This document shows, one piece after another, positions 6,890 to 16,438 of a stretch of DNA of 64,000 bases. Position 1 is the first letter of the stretch. Each line of letters begins with the position of its first letter. The position numbers were made by a program, and so were the translations under genes. Source of the DNA: Hirschia maritima DSM 19733. GTDB taxonomy: Bacteria > Pseudomonadota > Alphaproteobacteria > Caulobacterales > Hyphomonadaceae. The notes under the pieces are model-generated. The model did not search any database, was not told the DNA's origin, and saw only the letters and a list, made by a program, of their open reading frames with translations. Location of the stretch: the NCBI RefSeq assembly GCF_000378345.1, contig NZ_KB899544.1:496001-560000 (forward strand). The letters run 5' to 3'.

Positions 6890-7798
6890 CTATTTCACCT
6901 GTTGGCGGTCTGCTTTTAGTTCTGAAGTAATGAAATCTCTAAAAATACTGATACGACGAGACCTTTTGAGGTCAGCGGGATATATGAAAAACAAATCAAA
7001 AGTTGGTCCGCTTTGATCGGGTAAGACTTTTCTCAAGCCAAATTCTTCTGAGACCATATATTCTGGTAGGTCAGCAATTCCAAGTCCAGCGCGCACGGCT
7101 CTCATCATGCCATTTACATTGTTGATCTGCAAAGTTGGCTCACGTTCAGGGCGATCATCGCGGCCGATGCGTTGCGCCCAATTCATTGCACTCATCTGTT
7201 CAGCTTCTTCGCCGAACGACACAATACGGTGTCTATCTAGATCTTCAGCTCGTTCAGGCGTGCCGTGCTGTTCAAGGTATTCTTCTGAAGCGTAGAGACT
7301 CGTGCGCACTGTCACAAGTTTGCGCTGTATCAGATCCGCTTTGTCGGCGGCCCATAGGCGAATTGCACATTCCGCTTCTAATGTCAGAAGATCATATTCG
7401 CGATCATCTAGTGACAGCTTTATCCGCATACGCGGATAAAGGTCAGCAAACTTATGAATGCGCGGTGCAAGCCAGAAAGATCCAAAGGCAACAGGAGCGG
7501 TCACATGAAGTTGGCCATGTGGTGTATCACCCGTATCATTTAGGGCAGATTCTGCTGTTCGAGCAGATGACGCCATTTCGGCAGTTGCTCTATGCAGAAT
7601 TCTACCAGCTTCGGTTAGAATGAGACCTCGAGCGTGACGTTGGAACAAAGAGTTTTTTAGAGACTCTTCTAGAGCTGCTATTTGTCGAGACACAGCAGAT
7701 TGGGATATTCCCAATCGCTCACCGGCCGCTGTTAGGCTGCCGGTTTCAGCGGCTGCATGGAAGGACTTAAGTTTGTCCCAATCCATTGAATGTCCCAT
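6890..7798 (-). CDS. LysR family transcriptional regulator
   Basis: A 302-residue LysR-type regulator. The N-terminal winged helix (residues ~6-65: WDKLKSFHAAAETGSLTAAG, LGISQSAVSRQIAALE, LFQRHARGLILTEAG) is followed by a substrate-binding domain (HGQLHVTAPVAFGSFWLAPR, NGMMRAVRAGLGIADLPEYMV). The ATG at 7798 is chosen because AAGGA lies eight bases before it; a longer reading frame to 7843 lacks that support. It lies 98 bases downstream of trxB on the same strand and could be co-transcribed with it. The effector and targets are unknown. Confidence 0.92.
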   Translation of the reverse strand: MGHSMDWDKLKSFHAAAETGSLTAAGERLGISQSAVSRQIAALEESLKNSLFQRHARGLILTEAGRILHRATAEMASSARTAESALNDTGDTPHGQLHVTAPVAFGSFWLAPRIHKFADLYPRMRIKLSLDDREYDLLTLEAECAIRLWAADKADLIQRKLVTVRTSLYASEEYLEQHGTPERAEDLDRHRIVSFGEEAEQMSAMNWAQRIGRDDRPEREPTLQINNVNGMMRAVRAGLGIADLPEYMVSEEFGLRKVLPDQSGPTFDLFFIYPADLKRSRRISIFRDFITSELKADRQQVK

Positions 7799-7896
7799 TT
7801 TGAATATCCTTAAATGCAGATCAGAATGATTCGTACTCTGCATTCACTAAATGCCAAGAATTAAATCAATGTCAAAGCGTATAGGATATTCTAATG

Positions 7897-8853
7897 TTAT
7901 TTGTTGTTTTGTTCTAGTTCAGCAAGAAAATGGTCTGATTCCAGTGCGGCCATACATCCCATTCCTGCTGCAGTTACAGCTTGGCGGAATTTATCATCGG
8001 TTACATCACCAGCAGCGTATACACCTGGAACTGATGTTTTAGATGAATCTGGCTCAGTAATCAGATACCCACCTTGCTTCATTTCCAATTGGCCATTGAA
8101 CAATGATGTTGCAGGTGCGTGACCAATTGCGATGAAAACTCCGTGTACATCACGCTTAGTGATTTCACCAGTTTTGACATTTTTCAGGTTTACACCTGTT
8201 ACGCCAAGTGGATTTTCATCACCCAAGACTTCTTCCAATTGGTGGTCCCACAACACTTCAACTTTTTCGTGATTGAGTAGACGTTGCTGTAGAATACGTT
8301 CAGCACGCAAACTATCACGGCGGTGAACGAGGGTCACTTTTGATGCAAAGTTTGTAAGAAATAGTGCTTCTTCGACAGCAGTGTTTCCACCACCTACAAC
8401 AATAACTTCTTTGCCTCGATAGAAGAACCCATCACACGTCGCACAAGCAGAAACACCAAAGCCTTGGAATTTTTTCTCGGTTTCTAAACCCAACCATTTG
8501 GCTTGCGCACCGGTACAGATAATGAGTGCATCACATGTATATGTTGTGCCCCTTTCACCTTCCAAGGTGAAAGGGCGCTGTTCAACATTCACAGATTTAA
8601 TGTGATCTTCAACGATTTCAGTACCAACGTGTTCAGCTTGTCCCTTCATTTGCTCCATGAGCCAAGGGCCTTGGATTGTTTCTGCAAAACCAGGATAGTT
8701 TTCAACTTCAGTCGTAATTGTCAGTTGGCCACCGGGTTGCATTCCTGCAATCAGCATAGGTTTACGCATAGCACGTGCAGCATATATGGCAGCTGTGTAT
8801 CCTGCTGGGCCGGAGCCAAGAATGATCAGTGAACGGTGCTCTGTATTGCTCAT
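7897..8853 (-). CDS. trxB: Thioredoxin-disulfide reductase
   Basis: A 318-residue low-molecular-weight thioredoxin reductase. The FAD-binding GSGPAGYTAAIYAARA is at the N-terminus, the redox-active disulfide C137-A-T-C140 lies in SACATCDGFF, the NADPH-binding VVGGGNTAVEEALFL follows, and the second FAD motif GVYAAGDVTDDKFRQAVTAAG is near the C-terminus. It uses NADPH to reduce thioredoxin in the cytoplasm, feeding ribonucleotide reductase, methionine sulfoxide reductase and disulfide repair. Length and motif spacing equal those of E. coli TrxB. A LysR gene follows on the same strand. Confidence 0.97.
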   Translation of the reverse strand: MSNTEHRSLIILGSGPAGYTAAIYAARAMRKPMLIAGMQPGGQLTITTEVENYPGFAETIQGPWLMEQMKGQAEHVGTEIVEDHIKSVNVEQRPFTLEGERGTTYTCDALIICTGAQAKWLGLETEKKFQGFGVSACATCDGFFYRGKEVIVVGGGNTAVEEALFLTNFASKVTLVHRRDSLRAERILQQRLLNHEKVEVLWDHQLEEVLGDENPLGVTGVNLKNVKTGEITKRDVHGVFIAIGHAPATSLFNGQLEMKQGGYLITEPDSSKTSVPGVYAAGDVTDDKFRQAVTAAGMGCMAALESDHFLAELEQNNK

Positions 8854-9014
8854 TATATGTGCTTCCTGCGGTTCTTAAGCATCATCGCCTTGTGGCGTTA
8901 CAACATGATAAATTTAGATCATGGGATTTAGGGGGAGTAGCCGTAGATTGCAAGGCGATTTTGCCGTTATAGCGTATATCAACGTGAATGTGAGATTACG
9001 TGAGCAAGATAGGT

Positions 9015-10073
9015 TTATACTTGATTAGAATTGGATTGCGGTTTGGGGTGCCGAATCAGTAATTGACGAATGATTTCCTCTGCGACACGGTCTATCTCGC
9101 GAACAGGTTCGGCGTCCCAATGTTGAACTTTTCCACCTTCGAACCAACGCACGACGCCTTGATTAATGAAGCTTTGGTGCAGGCGATCAAACTTGCTTGA
9201 TTTGCCGACCAATTTGAGCAGATAAACTGGCTTTCCAAACCATGCCGCTTCGGAAATCATATTGGCTGAGTCTTCGGTTACAAAGATCAAATCAGATTGG
9301 CTGAGAAACGCTAAATAGGGGTTGAGGCCATCCGTTGCTTCCGTTTCCCAGAAACGAGCACCTAATTCTTCTGCCATTTTGCGGAAACGTATACGTGCAT
9401 GTTCGGGGGTGCGTCGTGAAACAGTGATCCAAAGACGAATTCCTTGGCCAGCCAAACTCCTAAGTTCAACTTCCATCTCCTTTGCTCGCGATTGAGTTAA
9501 GGAGTGCGTTTTAGACGTTCCACCTATTATAACAGCTGCTTTACGTCCTGGTTCTGCCGACAGGTCACCGAAATTGAGCGCTGCTTGTTCTAGGTCACCC
9601 ATTGCGAAGTGAGCTGGAGCTCCAATGGTAGGAAAGACATTGGGCCCTTCCAATTGATCATGTTCTGGTGGAAGCACTAGGTCAAAATGCTTAGCATCAA
9701 CTTTCGGATCTTGTGTTTGGATCACAAGTGTTTTGCCATTGGACCATTCTTTTACGCGCATTGAGTAGGGAACAGATCTCCGTCCTGAGCCTATCCAAAC
9801 ATCTGGCCAAGGTGCCTTAAATTCGTCTCGTTGATTTTTGGGTAGAGCAGCCAAAGGCGCAAACCACAAATTTGGTGGTAACCAAACTTGCGGCGCTTTG
9901 GGGGATATGCGAATTGGCTCCGCTTTGTGTGCATCTGAACGAATATGCGAGATATCCGTCCATCGATGCAATTCGCCAAGGGCTTGCGCTATAGCAACGG
10001 CTTGACGTTCAATTCCTGCGCGTCCATCGGATACAACCCAGATGGACGGTCCGACAGCCGCGCTGGAAGTCAT
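9015..10073 (-). CDS. ELM1/GtrOC1 family protein (DUF1022)
   Basis: A 352-residue protein with the family's N-terminal signature VVSDGRAGIERQAVAIAQALGE and a glycosyltransferase-B-like C-terminal half (AAVIIGGTSKTHSLT; DLIFVTEDSANMISEAAWFGKPVYLL). Plant ELM1 affects mitochondrial fission, but in bacteria the family is uncharacterised; the fold suggests a nucleotide-sugar-dependent glycosyltransferase, possibly acting on cell-envelope glycans. The gene begins only three bases after the greA stop, so it is almost certainly in an operon with greA. Confidence 0.82.
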   Translation of the reverse strand: MTSSAAVGPSIWVVSDGRAGIERQAVAIAQALGELHRWTDISHIRSDAHKAEPIRISPKAPQVWLPPNLWFAPLAALPKNQRDEFKAPWPDVWIGSGRRSVPYSMRVKEWSNGKTLVIQTQDPKVDAKHFDLVLPPEHDQLEGPNVFPTIGAPAHFAMGDLEQAALNFGDLSAEPGRKAAVIIGGTSKTHSLTQSRAKEMEVELRSLAGQGIRLWITVSRRTPEHARIRFRKMAEELGARFWETEATDGLNPYLAFLSQSDLIFVTEDSANMISEAAWFGKPVYLLKLVGKSSKFDRLHQSFINQGVVRWFEGGKVQHWDAEPVREIDRVAEEIIRQLLIRHPKPQSNSNQV

Positions 10074-10076
10074 GTT

Positions 10077-10550
10077 TTAAACCCAGTTTACTTCAAGGAT
10101 TTCGTAAGTTTTTACGCCACCAGGTGCGCTAACTTCCGCTACATCACCTTCTTCCTTACCGATCATTGCTCGGGCAAGCGGAGAAGTGAGGGAGATTTTA
10201 CCTTTAGCAATGTCGGCTTCGTCTTCACCAACAATTTTGTATGTAGATTCTTCTTCAGTATCTTCATCTGCAACAGTTACTGTTGCACCAAATTTAATGT
10301 TGTCACCTGACAGTTTAGATGTGTCGATCACTTGCGCACAAGCCAATTTACTGTCGAGTTCAACAATACGGCCTTCAATGTGGCTCTGGCTTTCTTTAGC
10401 TGCGTGATATTCGGCGTTCTCGGAGAGGTCACCGTGCTCGCGCGCTTCTGCAATCGCCTGGATCACTTCGGGGCGAGCTACAGTTTTCAAGTGTTTTAAT
10501 TCGTCTTCCAGAGCCTTGTGGCCCTGAGCTGTCATAGGAATGCGTTGCAT
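10077..10550 (-). CDS. greA: Transcription elongation factor GreA
   Basis: A 157-residue GreA: N-terminal coiled-coil finger (residues ~1-75; [48 protein letters not shown], with the acidic D-L-S-E-N-A-E-Y tip) and the C-terminal FKBP-like domain ending [14 protein letters not shown]. It inserts into the RNA polymerase secondary channel and promotes cleavage of backtracked transcripts. It follows carB by 55 bases and is followed closely by the ELM1-like gene, an arrangement familiar in alphaproteobacteria. Confidence 0.97.
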   Translation of the reverse strand: MQRIPMTAQGHKALEDELKHLKTVARPEVIQAIAEAREHGDLSENAEYHAAKESQSHIEGRIVELDSKLACAQVIDTSKLSGDNIKFGATVTVADEDTEEESTYKIVGEDEADIAKGKISLTSPLARAMIGKEEGDVAEVSAPGGVKTYEILEVNWV

Positions 10551-10605
10551 TATTTAGTTACCGTTATTGAAACTTTACCAAAGGTTGATCGAACTTTGGC
10601 TAAGG

Positions 10606-13600
10606 TCAAGAGTAGGATTGAAGTGATCCAGCTTCAAGGGGGCTCTCTTTTAAAGCGCTGATTGCTCTAACCGCCGCATGACCCCCAGATATGGTTGTGT
10701 AATAGGGGACGCCTTTTATCAAAGCTGTTCGACGAATAGATGCTGAATCAAGCATGGATTGTGCACCTTCAGTTGTGTTGATGACAAGCTGAACATCTCC
10801 ATCAGCAATTTTATCAACAATATGTGGGCGACCTTCCAAGACTTTGTTGACGACATCCACATCAATGCCTTCTTCTTTTATGTCTCTAGCCGTTCCAGAT
10901 GTTGCGATGATTGAAAAGCCAAGTTTTTTCAATTGTTTGGCTGTTTCAATGGCCGCTGTTTTATCGCTCTTTTTTACGGAAATAAAGCATGTTCCACTTT
11001 GTGGAAGGTCTACACCAGCACCGATTTGTGACTTCAAAAATGCTGCTTCAAAGGTTTCATCAATACCCATGACTTCACCAGTTGAACGCATTTCAGGCCC
11101 AAGAGCTGGATCTACGCCATTGAAGCGCGCAAATGGAAATACAGCTTCCTTAACGGCAATTCTTGGTGGTTTGATTGGGCCTTCACCTAGCTCAAATTGC
11201 CCTAATTTCTCGTCAGCCATTATTTTTGCAGCTATGGCAGCTAGTGGTTTACCCACAGCTTTTGCCACAAAAGGTACTGTTCGTGATGCACGAGGATTCG
11301 CTTCAAGGACGAAAACTTCATCATCTTTTACAGCGAACTGCACATTCATGAGGCCTTTTACATTCAAGGCGTCGGCCAGAATGCGAGCTTGACGAGCTAA
11401 TTCATCCTGAATTGGCTGGGATAGCGAGTAAGGAGGGATAGAACAAGCCGAATCACCAGAGTGAACTCCTGCTTCTTCGATGTGTTGCATGATACCTGCA
11501 ACGTGAGTGTTTTCTCCGTCACAAATGGCATCTACATCTACTTCGATTGCGTCTGATAGATAACGGTCCACAAGAAGATTACCACCTTCCGCTGCATCAA
11601 GCGCCTTTGCACCATAGTCTTTCAGGTCAGAATCATCATGTGCAATTTCCATTGCGCGCCCACCAAGAACGTTGGAAGGACGAACCATAACAGGGTAACC
11701 CACGCGTTCTGCAATTGCGAGCGCCTCGTCTACGGTTGTGGCAATGCCAGATGGAGCTTGTTTCAATCCAGTTTCATCTAGCAAGATTGAAAAACGTTTA
11801 CGGTCTTCTGCAAGATCAATCGCATCAGGCGATGTTCCAAGGATTGGAATGTTTTGTTCATTCAATCCTTGAGACAATTTTAGCGGAGTTTGACCACCAA
11901 ATTGAACGATCACACCTGAGAAATCACCTGTTGCTTGTTCAACATGGCAAATCTCGGAAACATCTTCGAGCGTTAGTGGTTCAAAGTATAGGCGGTCTGA
12001 TGTGTCATAGTCTGTTGAAACTGTTTCAGGGTTACAATTGACCATGATACTTTCAATACCGAGGTCTTCCATTGCAAAGGCAGCATGACAACAACAATAG
12101 TCAAATTCGATTCCTTGACCGATACGGTTTGGACCACCACCAAGGATCATTGCTTTTTTGCGTGTTGATGGTTGAGCTTCACATTCTGCCGGAAGGATAG
12201 AGCCGTCTTCAGCCATCATGCCTGTTTCATAAGTTGAATACAGATATGGCGTTTTTGCTGCAAATTCAGCTGCACATGTATCAATACGTTTATATACTGG
12301 ACGTACCCCAAGACCTTGGCGGTAAGCGCGAACATCCGCTTCTGATTTTTCAGTCAGCATAGCCAGACGTTCGTCGGAGAAACCTTTTGATTTAATCAAA
12401 TTCATCTCTTCAGCGCTTGCTGGAAGGCCATCGCGCTGGAGGTTTTTCTCAGTTTCGATTAGGTCTGCAAATTGACGTAAGAACCAAAGATCCACTGATG
12501 AAGCTTTATGAATGTCTTCAACGGATAATCCATGGCGCATTGCTTGCGCAATAACTAGCAGTCGCTGCCGCGTTGGTTGAGAACAAGCTGCCATCAAGGC
12601 GTTATAGTCATCCCCTTTACCAAGGTTTGGGATTTCCACTTCGTTGAGACCACAAAATCCAGTCTCCAATGAACGTAGAGCTTTTTGGAAGCTTTCTTGG
12701 AAAGTCCGTCCAATTGCCATGGCTTCACCCACAGACTTCATGCTTGTTGAGAGCATTTCATCTGCGCCTTTGTACTTTTCAAAGGCAAAACGTGGAATTT
12801 TAGTGACAACATAATCGATTGTTGGTTCGAACGATGCCGGTGTTACACCGGTGATGTCGTTATCTAATTCATCAAGTGTATATCCAACAGCAAGCTTAGC
12901 TGCGATTTTGGCAATCGGGAAACCGGTTGCTTTGGAAGCCAGTGCAGATGAACGACTTACGCGCGGGTTCATCTCGATAACCACAAGACGGCCAGTTTCA
13001 GGGTGAACAGCAAACTGCACGTTTGATCCACCTGTTTCAACACCGATTTCACGCAATACAGCAATCGATGCATTCCGCATGATTTGGTATTCTTTATCAG
13101 TCAGTGTGAGGGCAGGTGCAACAGTGATTGAGTCACCAGTGTGTACACCCATAGGGTCTATGTTTTCGATGGAACAGATGATGATACAGTTGTCGGCGGT
13201 GTCGCGCACAACTTCCATCTCATATTCTTTCCAACCAAGAAGGCTCTCGTCAATTAGGATTTGCCCCGTTGGTGAGGCTTCCATTCCTGAGCGACAAATT
13301 GCTTCATATTCTTCGCGGTTGTTGGCAACACCACCACCGGTTCCACCGAGCGTAAATGCTGGGCGAATAATGGCTGGCAATCCAAGATCATCGAGTGCAT
13401 CAAAACACTGCTTAAGACCTTCTAATACATCCTTGCCCGTTTCTTTCCCGTTAGCATCATATTTCTTAGGTGCTTCAACAATTACGGATTTTGGGTTTTC
13501 GAGGCCGATATTTTCCATTGCAACTTGGAATTTTTCGCGGTCTTCGGCTTTTTCAATGGCATCGGCTTTTGCACCAATAAGCTCAACATTGTATTTTTCT

Positions 13601-13923
13601 AGTGTGCCGTCTTTATCAAGTGCAAGGGCGGTGTTGAGGGCTGTTTGACCACCCATTGTCGGCAAGATCGCGTCTGGTTTTTCTTTAGCGATGATTTTTG
13701 CGACGAATTCAGGTGTAATTGGCTCAATGTAAGTTGCATCTGCAAGATCTGGATCGGTCATGATCGTTGCAGGATTTGAGTTCACCAGAATGATCCGGAA
13801 CCCTTCTTCTTTAAGGGCCTTGATCGCTTGCACACCTGAATAATCAAATTCACAGGCTTGTCCGATGACAATTGGGCCTGCGCCGATGACTAGAATGGAT
13901 TGAATATCCGTACGTTTAGGCAT
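10606..13923 (-). CDS. carB: Carbamoyl-phosphate synthase large subunit
   Basis: A 1105-residue large subunit with the expected tandem organisation. The carboxyphosphate half begins [30 protein letters not shown] and has an ATP-grasp core ([13 protein letters not shown]). An oligomerisation region follows. The carbamoyl-phosphate half repeats the opening ([19 protein letters not shown]) and ATP-grasp ([12 protein letters not shown]). The C-terminal MGS-like allosteric domain ends the protein ([22 protein letters not shown]). It makes carbamoyl phosphate for pyrimidines and arginine using ammonia channelled from CarA. AAGGAC precedes the ATG. Unlike in many bacteria carA is not adjacent: it lies about 5.5 kb further on, on the same strand. 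Confidence 0.98.
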   Translation of the reverse strand: MPKRTDIQSILVIGAGPIVIGQACEFDYSGVQAIKALKEEGFRIILVNSNPATIMTDPDLADATYIEPITPEFVAKIIAKEKPDAILPTMGGQTALNTALALDKDGTLEKYNVELIGAKADAIEKAEDREKFQVAMENIGLENPKSVIVEAPKKYDANGKETGKDVLEGLKQCFDALDDLGLPAIIRPAFTLGGTGGGVANNREEYEAICRSGMEASPTGQILIDESLLGWKEYEMEVVRDTADNCIIICSIENIDPMGVHTGDSITVAPALTLTDKEYQIMRNASIAVLREIGVETGGSNVQFAVHPETGRLVVIEMNPRVSRSSALASKATGFPIAKIAAKLAVGYTLDELDNDITGVTPASFEPTIDYVVTKIPRFAFEKYKGADEMLSTSMKSVGEAMAIGRTFQESFQKALRSLETGFCGLNEVEIPNLGKGDDYNALMAACSQPTRQRLLVIAQAMRHGLSVEDIHKASSVDLWFLRQFADLIETEKNLQRDGLPASAEEMNLIKSKGFSDERLAMLTEKSEADVRAYRQGLGVRPVYKRIDTCAAEFAAKTPYLYSTYETGMMAEDGSILPAECEAQPSTRKKAMILGGGPNRIGQGIEFDYCCCHAAFAMEDLGIESIMVNCNPETVSTDYDTSDRLYFEPLTLEDVSEICHVEQATGDFSGVIVQFGGQTPLKLSQGLNEQNIPILGTSPDAIDLAEDRKRFSILLDETGLKQAPSGIATTVDEALAIAERVGYPVMVRPSNVLGGRAMEIAHDDSDLKDYGAKALDAAEGGNLLVDRYLSDAIEVDVDAICDGENTHVAGIMQHIEEAGVHSGDSACSIPPYSLSQPIQDELARQARILADALNVKGLMNVQFAVKDDEVFVLEANPRASRTVPFVAKAVGKPLAAIAAKIMADEKLGQFELGEGPIKPPRIAVKEAVFPFARFNGVDPALGPEMRSTGEVMGIDETFEAAFLKSQIGAGVDLPQSGTCFISVKKSDKTAAIETAKQLKKLGFSIIATSGTARDIKEEGIDVDVVNKVLEGRPHIVDKIADGDVQLVINTTEGAQSMLDSASIRRTALIKGVPYYTTISGGHAAVRAISALKESPLEAGSLQSYS

Positions 13924-14281
13924 GTAGGTGTGTCCTTAAGGTCTTATAGACGCGATATTTGTGGCTACCTAAGGCAAAATAAAGTCTACCGTAGGCAAAT
14001 TGTCGGACGGTTTAGCGGTCTGAGCGTGTTGGTGCAAGGCTCAATTTAAACGTTTTTGCTCCAAAACCAAAATCTTTACACAAGTAGATGTTTTGAACAC
14101 ACTTTATGGAGATTTGTTTTTATCCATTTGTAAAAAACAGAAGAGAAAAGCCGCTAGAAATTCAAATTAGTTTCGGGCTAGTGTGCACTCAATCGTGTTT
14201 TTGTGATTCACCGGAAAACCAAAAATGTGAGATTGATTTCAACTTTGCTGAGTATAACTGCGTGAGGATGTAACTGAAGTG
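13924..14281. other. Intergenic region between carB and a lipoprotein gene
   Basis: About 358 bases between divergent genes, AT-rich in the middle. It must hold the promoters of carB (minus) and the lipoprotein (plus). I see no tRNA, riboswitch-like fold, terminator or credible small ORF, and no pyrimidine attenuator in front of carB. Confidence 0.5.
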
Positions 14282-14926
14282 ATGAAGTTCCCAAAAGAGT
14301 ATTGTCTCTATCTGAGCGCGTTTCTTGTTTTGGGGTGTGCAACGACAACTCAAAGCCCACCGCCGATAACTCAAACAGAACAAATAGAGGAGGTGACCCC
14401 TCCAGTTCCCGTTGAGCGTGATTTGTCTTTGGGCCCCTTACCTAAAACCAAACCTGTAGTGCAAGTTGGAGAGCGTGATATTCCTCCAGCCAAGGCTGGA
14501 GATGCTAGCCTGAGCCCATCTTCATCAGCTTATCAGAAAATTTTTCCTGAAAAAGGAGATTTGGTAGGCATAACGCAGGCACACTCTCAGGTGCTGCAGT
14601 CCAGAGGGCAGCGCGGGTTGGAGTGGTCAGAAAATTTAGCTCAACGGGCGCGATTGCAATCTCAGCAATTGGCTGCCGGTATGTGTGGAGCTTCTGAAGC
14701 GAAAGTTCTAAGTGCTCGTGGTGAAGCAATTTATCTTGTACCATCAGCAATGGATAGCAAAGGGCAGAAACGCCGGGTCAATTTATCGGTGAAAAAGTTT
14801 GTTGCAGCCTTGCTGGATGAAAAGGCTGGTCCGTTTTCGAGAGAAAACTCAGGCGCAATGATACTAGGGTGTGCACTTAATCAGTGTTCAGATCTCACCC
14901 AAGTCTGGATGTGTCGATACAAATAA
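14282..14926 (+). CDS. Lipoprotein with degenerate CAP-like domain
   Basis: A 214-residue protein. A lipoprotein signal peptide ends LVLG-C19 and is followed by a proline-rich linker to about residue 60. The C-terminal ~110 residues resemble a cut-down CAP/SCP domain: GLEWSENLAQRARLQSQQLA recalls the domain's first helix, and LGCALNQCSDLTQVWMCRYK recalls its cysteine-containing end. The central His/Glu signature is absent, so catalytic or metal function is doubtful. The domain assignment is tentative; an envelope location is well supported. GTG 14279 directly before the ATG is an alternative start. Confidence 0.6.
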   Translation: MKFPKEYCLYLSAFLVLGCATTTQSPPPITQTEQIEEVTPPVPVERDLSLGPLPKTKPVVQVGERDIPPAKAGDASLSPSSSAYQKIFPEKGDLVGITQAHSQVLQSRGQRGLEWSENLAQRARLQSQQLAAGMCGASEAKVLSARGEAIYLVPSAMDSKGQKRRVNLSVKKFVAALLDEKAGPFSRENSGAMILGCALNQCSDLTQVWMCRYK

Positions 14927-15063
14927 GTCGGCACTTATTGTTTAAAAAAACAAATTTTGTTTCTTCAAGACATGTTAATTGATTTTCGGTATATTCTGAG
15001 TTTCGACCAGTCGTTGATTTTTTAAGCGATAGTTTTGTGTTTGCGGGCTAGGGAGATTCGATA

Positions 15064-15555
15064 GTGCGCATAACAAATTTAAATGCCATTGATGTGCTGA
15101 TCTATAGCCAGCACAAGCATCTAGTTCATTTAGAGCGCACAGCGCTTGATTCGTTTGGTGTAAAGCGAATTGAATCTGTGGGTGATTTGAAAACTCTCAA
15201 AGATGCAATTCAGCATAATTACCGTGATATAATTATTATCAATCACTCGCCAGGGCAGGCGATGGCTCCTTTGTTGGAAACAATTCGCTCGGAATCAGAT
15301 GCTTCCAATCCTTATGCAACGGTTTTGCTGATGACTTCGACCCCATCACGAAGAGTGGTGAGAGAAGGTATTCAATGTGGCGTTGATGGTGTGATGGCGT
15401 TGCCGTTTACTGGAATAGATTTATGGAAACAGCTTGCGCATTCGGTCAATCGCAACCGCGCATTTGTGCGCACGGAAAATTATTTTGGCCCATGCCGGCG
15501 TCGCCTCCAGAACATAAAGTACAATGGTGAAGAGCGACGCGAAGAGGCAGCTTGA
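15064..15555 (+). CDS. Atypical (pseudo) response-regulator receiver protein
   Basis: A 163-residue protein reading as a single receiver domain with key residues replaced. The phospho-acceptor position in YRDIIIINHSPG is Asn60 instead of Asp, and the conserved lysine in the GVDGVMALPF segment is Leu113. The hydrophobic beta strands (IDVLIYS, ATVLLMTSTPS) and the PF turn are kept. The C-terminal tail ENYFGPCRRRLQNIKYNGEERREE resembles the (Y/F)-x-GPxRRR tails of alphaproteobacterial receiver-only proteins. The start is GTG at 15064 after AGGGAG. It cannot be phosphorylated in the usual way, so it is probably a protein-interaction module; partners are unknown. It is convergent and directly abutting the MBL gene. 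Confidence 0.72.
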   Translation: MRITNLNAIDVLIYSQHKHLVHLERTALDSFGVKRIESVGDLKTLKDAIQHNYRDIIIINHSPGQAMAPLLETIRSESDASNPYATVLLMTSTPSRRVVREGIQCGVDGVMALPFTGIDLWKQLAHSVNRNRAFVRTENYFGPCRRRLQNIKYNGEERREEAA

Positions 15556-16260
15556 TTAGCTTTTTGCGACAACAGAATCGGCTACATATGGGTTTGTCTG
15601 CCTTTCCTGCCCAAACGTGCTCATTTGGCCGTGCCCTGGTACGAAGCGCATTTCATTTCCCAATGGCCAAAGTTTTTGTGTGATGGATGCGATGAGGTCA
15701 GCATGATTTCCCCGTGGAAAATCCGTTCGGCCGATAGAACCTTGAAACAATACATCACCCACAAAAGCTAATTTTGCTTGATCTTGATAGATTACGACAT
15801 GCCCAGGTGTGTGTCCGGGGCAATGAACAACTCCAAATGTGTGTCCCGCAAATTCTAAAGTATCGCCATCTGTGAGGTAGCGATCTGATTTGGTGTTGCG
15901 GCCATCTGTGATGCCGTATTTGGCTCCTTGGGCTTCAATATCGTCCAACAGCCATTGGTCGTCCTCGTGTGGACCTTCAATGTCCACATTCCATTTTTCT
16001 TTTAGAATTTGAGCTGCTCCGGCATGATCGAGGTGGCCGTGAGTTAGCCAGATTTTGGTGAGTTTTAGACCAAAATGCTTGAGAGCTGCTTCCAATTGCT
16101 CGGCATCTCCACCGGGATCAACAAACACAGCTTCTTTGGAAGTTTCATCAAATATCAGCGAGCAGTTTTGCTGTAATGGTGTGACAGGAATAATTTGCAC
16201 CTTGAAAGGAATAGGTGCATTTGCCTGATGATTGTCTGGATCAGATGGTGTCGCCGTCAT
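15556..16260 (-). CDS. MBL-fold metallohydrolase (glyoxalase II-like)
   Basis: A 234-residue metallo-beta-lactamase-fold hydrolase. The zinc motif THGHLDHAGA (H-x-H-x-D-H) lies around residue 80, with further ligands in VHCPGHTPGH and FVGDVLFQGSIGRTDFPRG and a final histidine in FVPGHG. It belongs to the small glyoxalase-II-like group (YcbL type) that hydrolyses thioesters such as S-lactoylglutathione. The start at 16260 is preferred over the upstream GTG at 16290, which leaves no room for a ribosome binding site. No partner gene is adjacent. Confidence 0.88.
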   Translation of the reverse strand: MTATPSDPDNHQANAPIPFKVQIIPVTPLQQNCSLIFDETSKEAVFVDPGGDAEQLEAALKHFGLKLTKIWLTHGHLDHAGAAQILKEKWNVDIEGPHEDDQWLLDDIEAQGAKYGITDGRNTKSDRYLTDGDTLEFAGHTFGVVHCPGHTPGHVVIYQDQAKLAFVGDVLFQGSIGRTDFPRGNHADLIASITQKLWPLGNEMRFVPGHGQMSTFGQERQTNPYVADSVVAKS

Positions 16261-16438
16261 GTTTTTCTCGTTCGATTGTTTAATCGACACCCTTTATACG
16301 GGGCGCTCCAGACGACGCAATGCGAGATTTATAAATAAGATTTTCTGTTTAACTGCCAAGAAAGGTTTTTCATTAGGGCAAGTGTGGTCTATGTTGTGGG
16401 CCGACTGATGGGTAGCCTTTAAAATATAGGGGATTGGC

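Noticed and set aside
7135-7623. 162-residue plus-strand ORF
   Set aside because: Lies wholly antisense within the lysR coding region and shows no domain or start signal.
10844-11392. 182-residue plus-strand ORF
   Set aside because: Antisense shadow of the carB C-terminal region; no recognised domain.
13079-13648. 189-residue plus-strand ORF
   Set aside because: Antisense shadow of the carB ATP-grasp region; its composition (Ser/Arg/Ile-rich) is typical of a reverse-strand frame.
13924-14281. Possible pyrimidine attenuator or riboswitch in front of carB
   Set aside because: No terminator-like hairpin or conserved aptamer pattern is visible.
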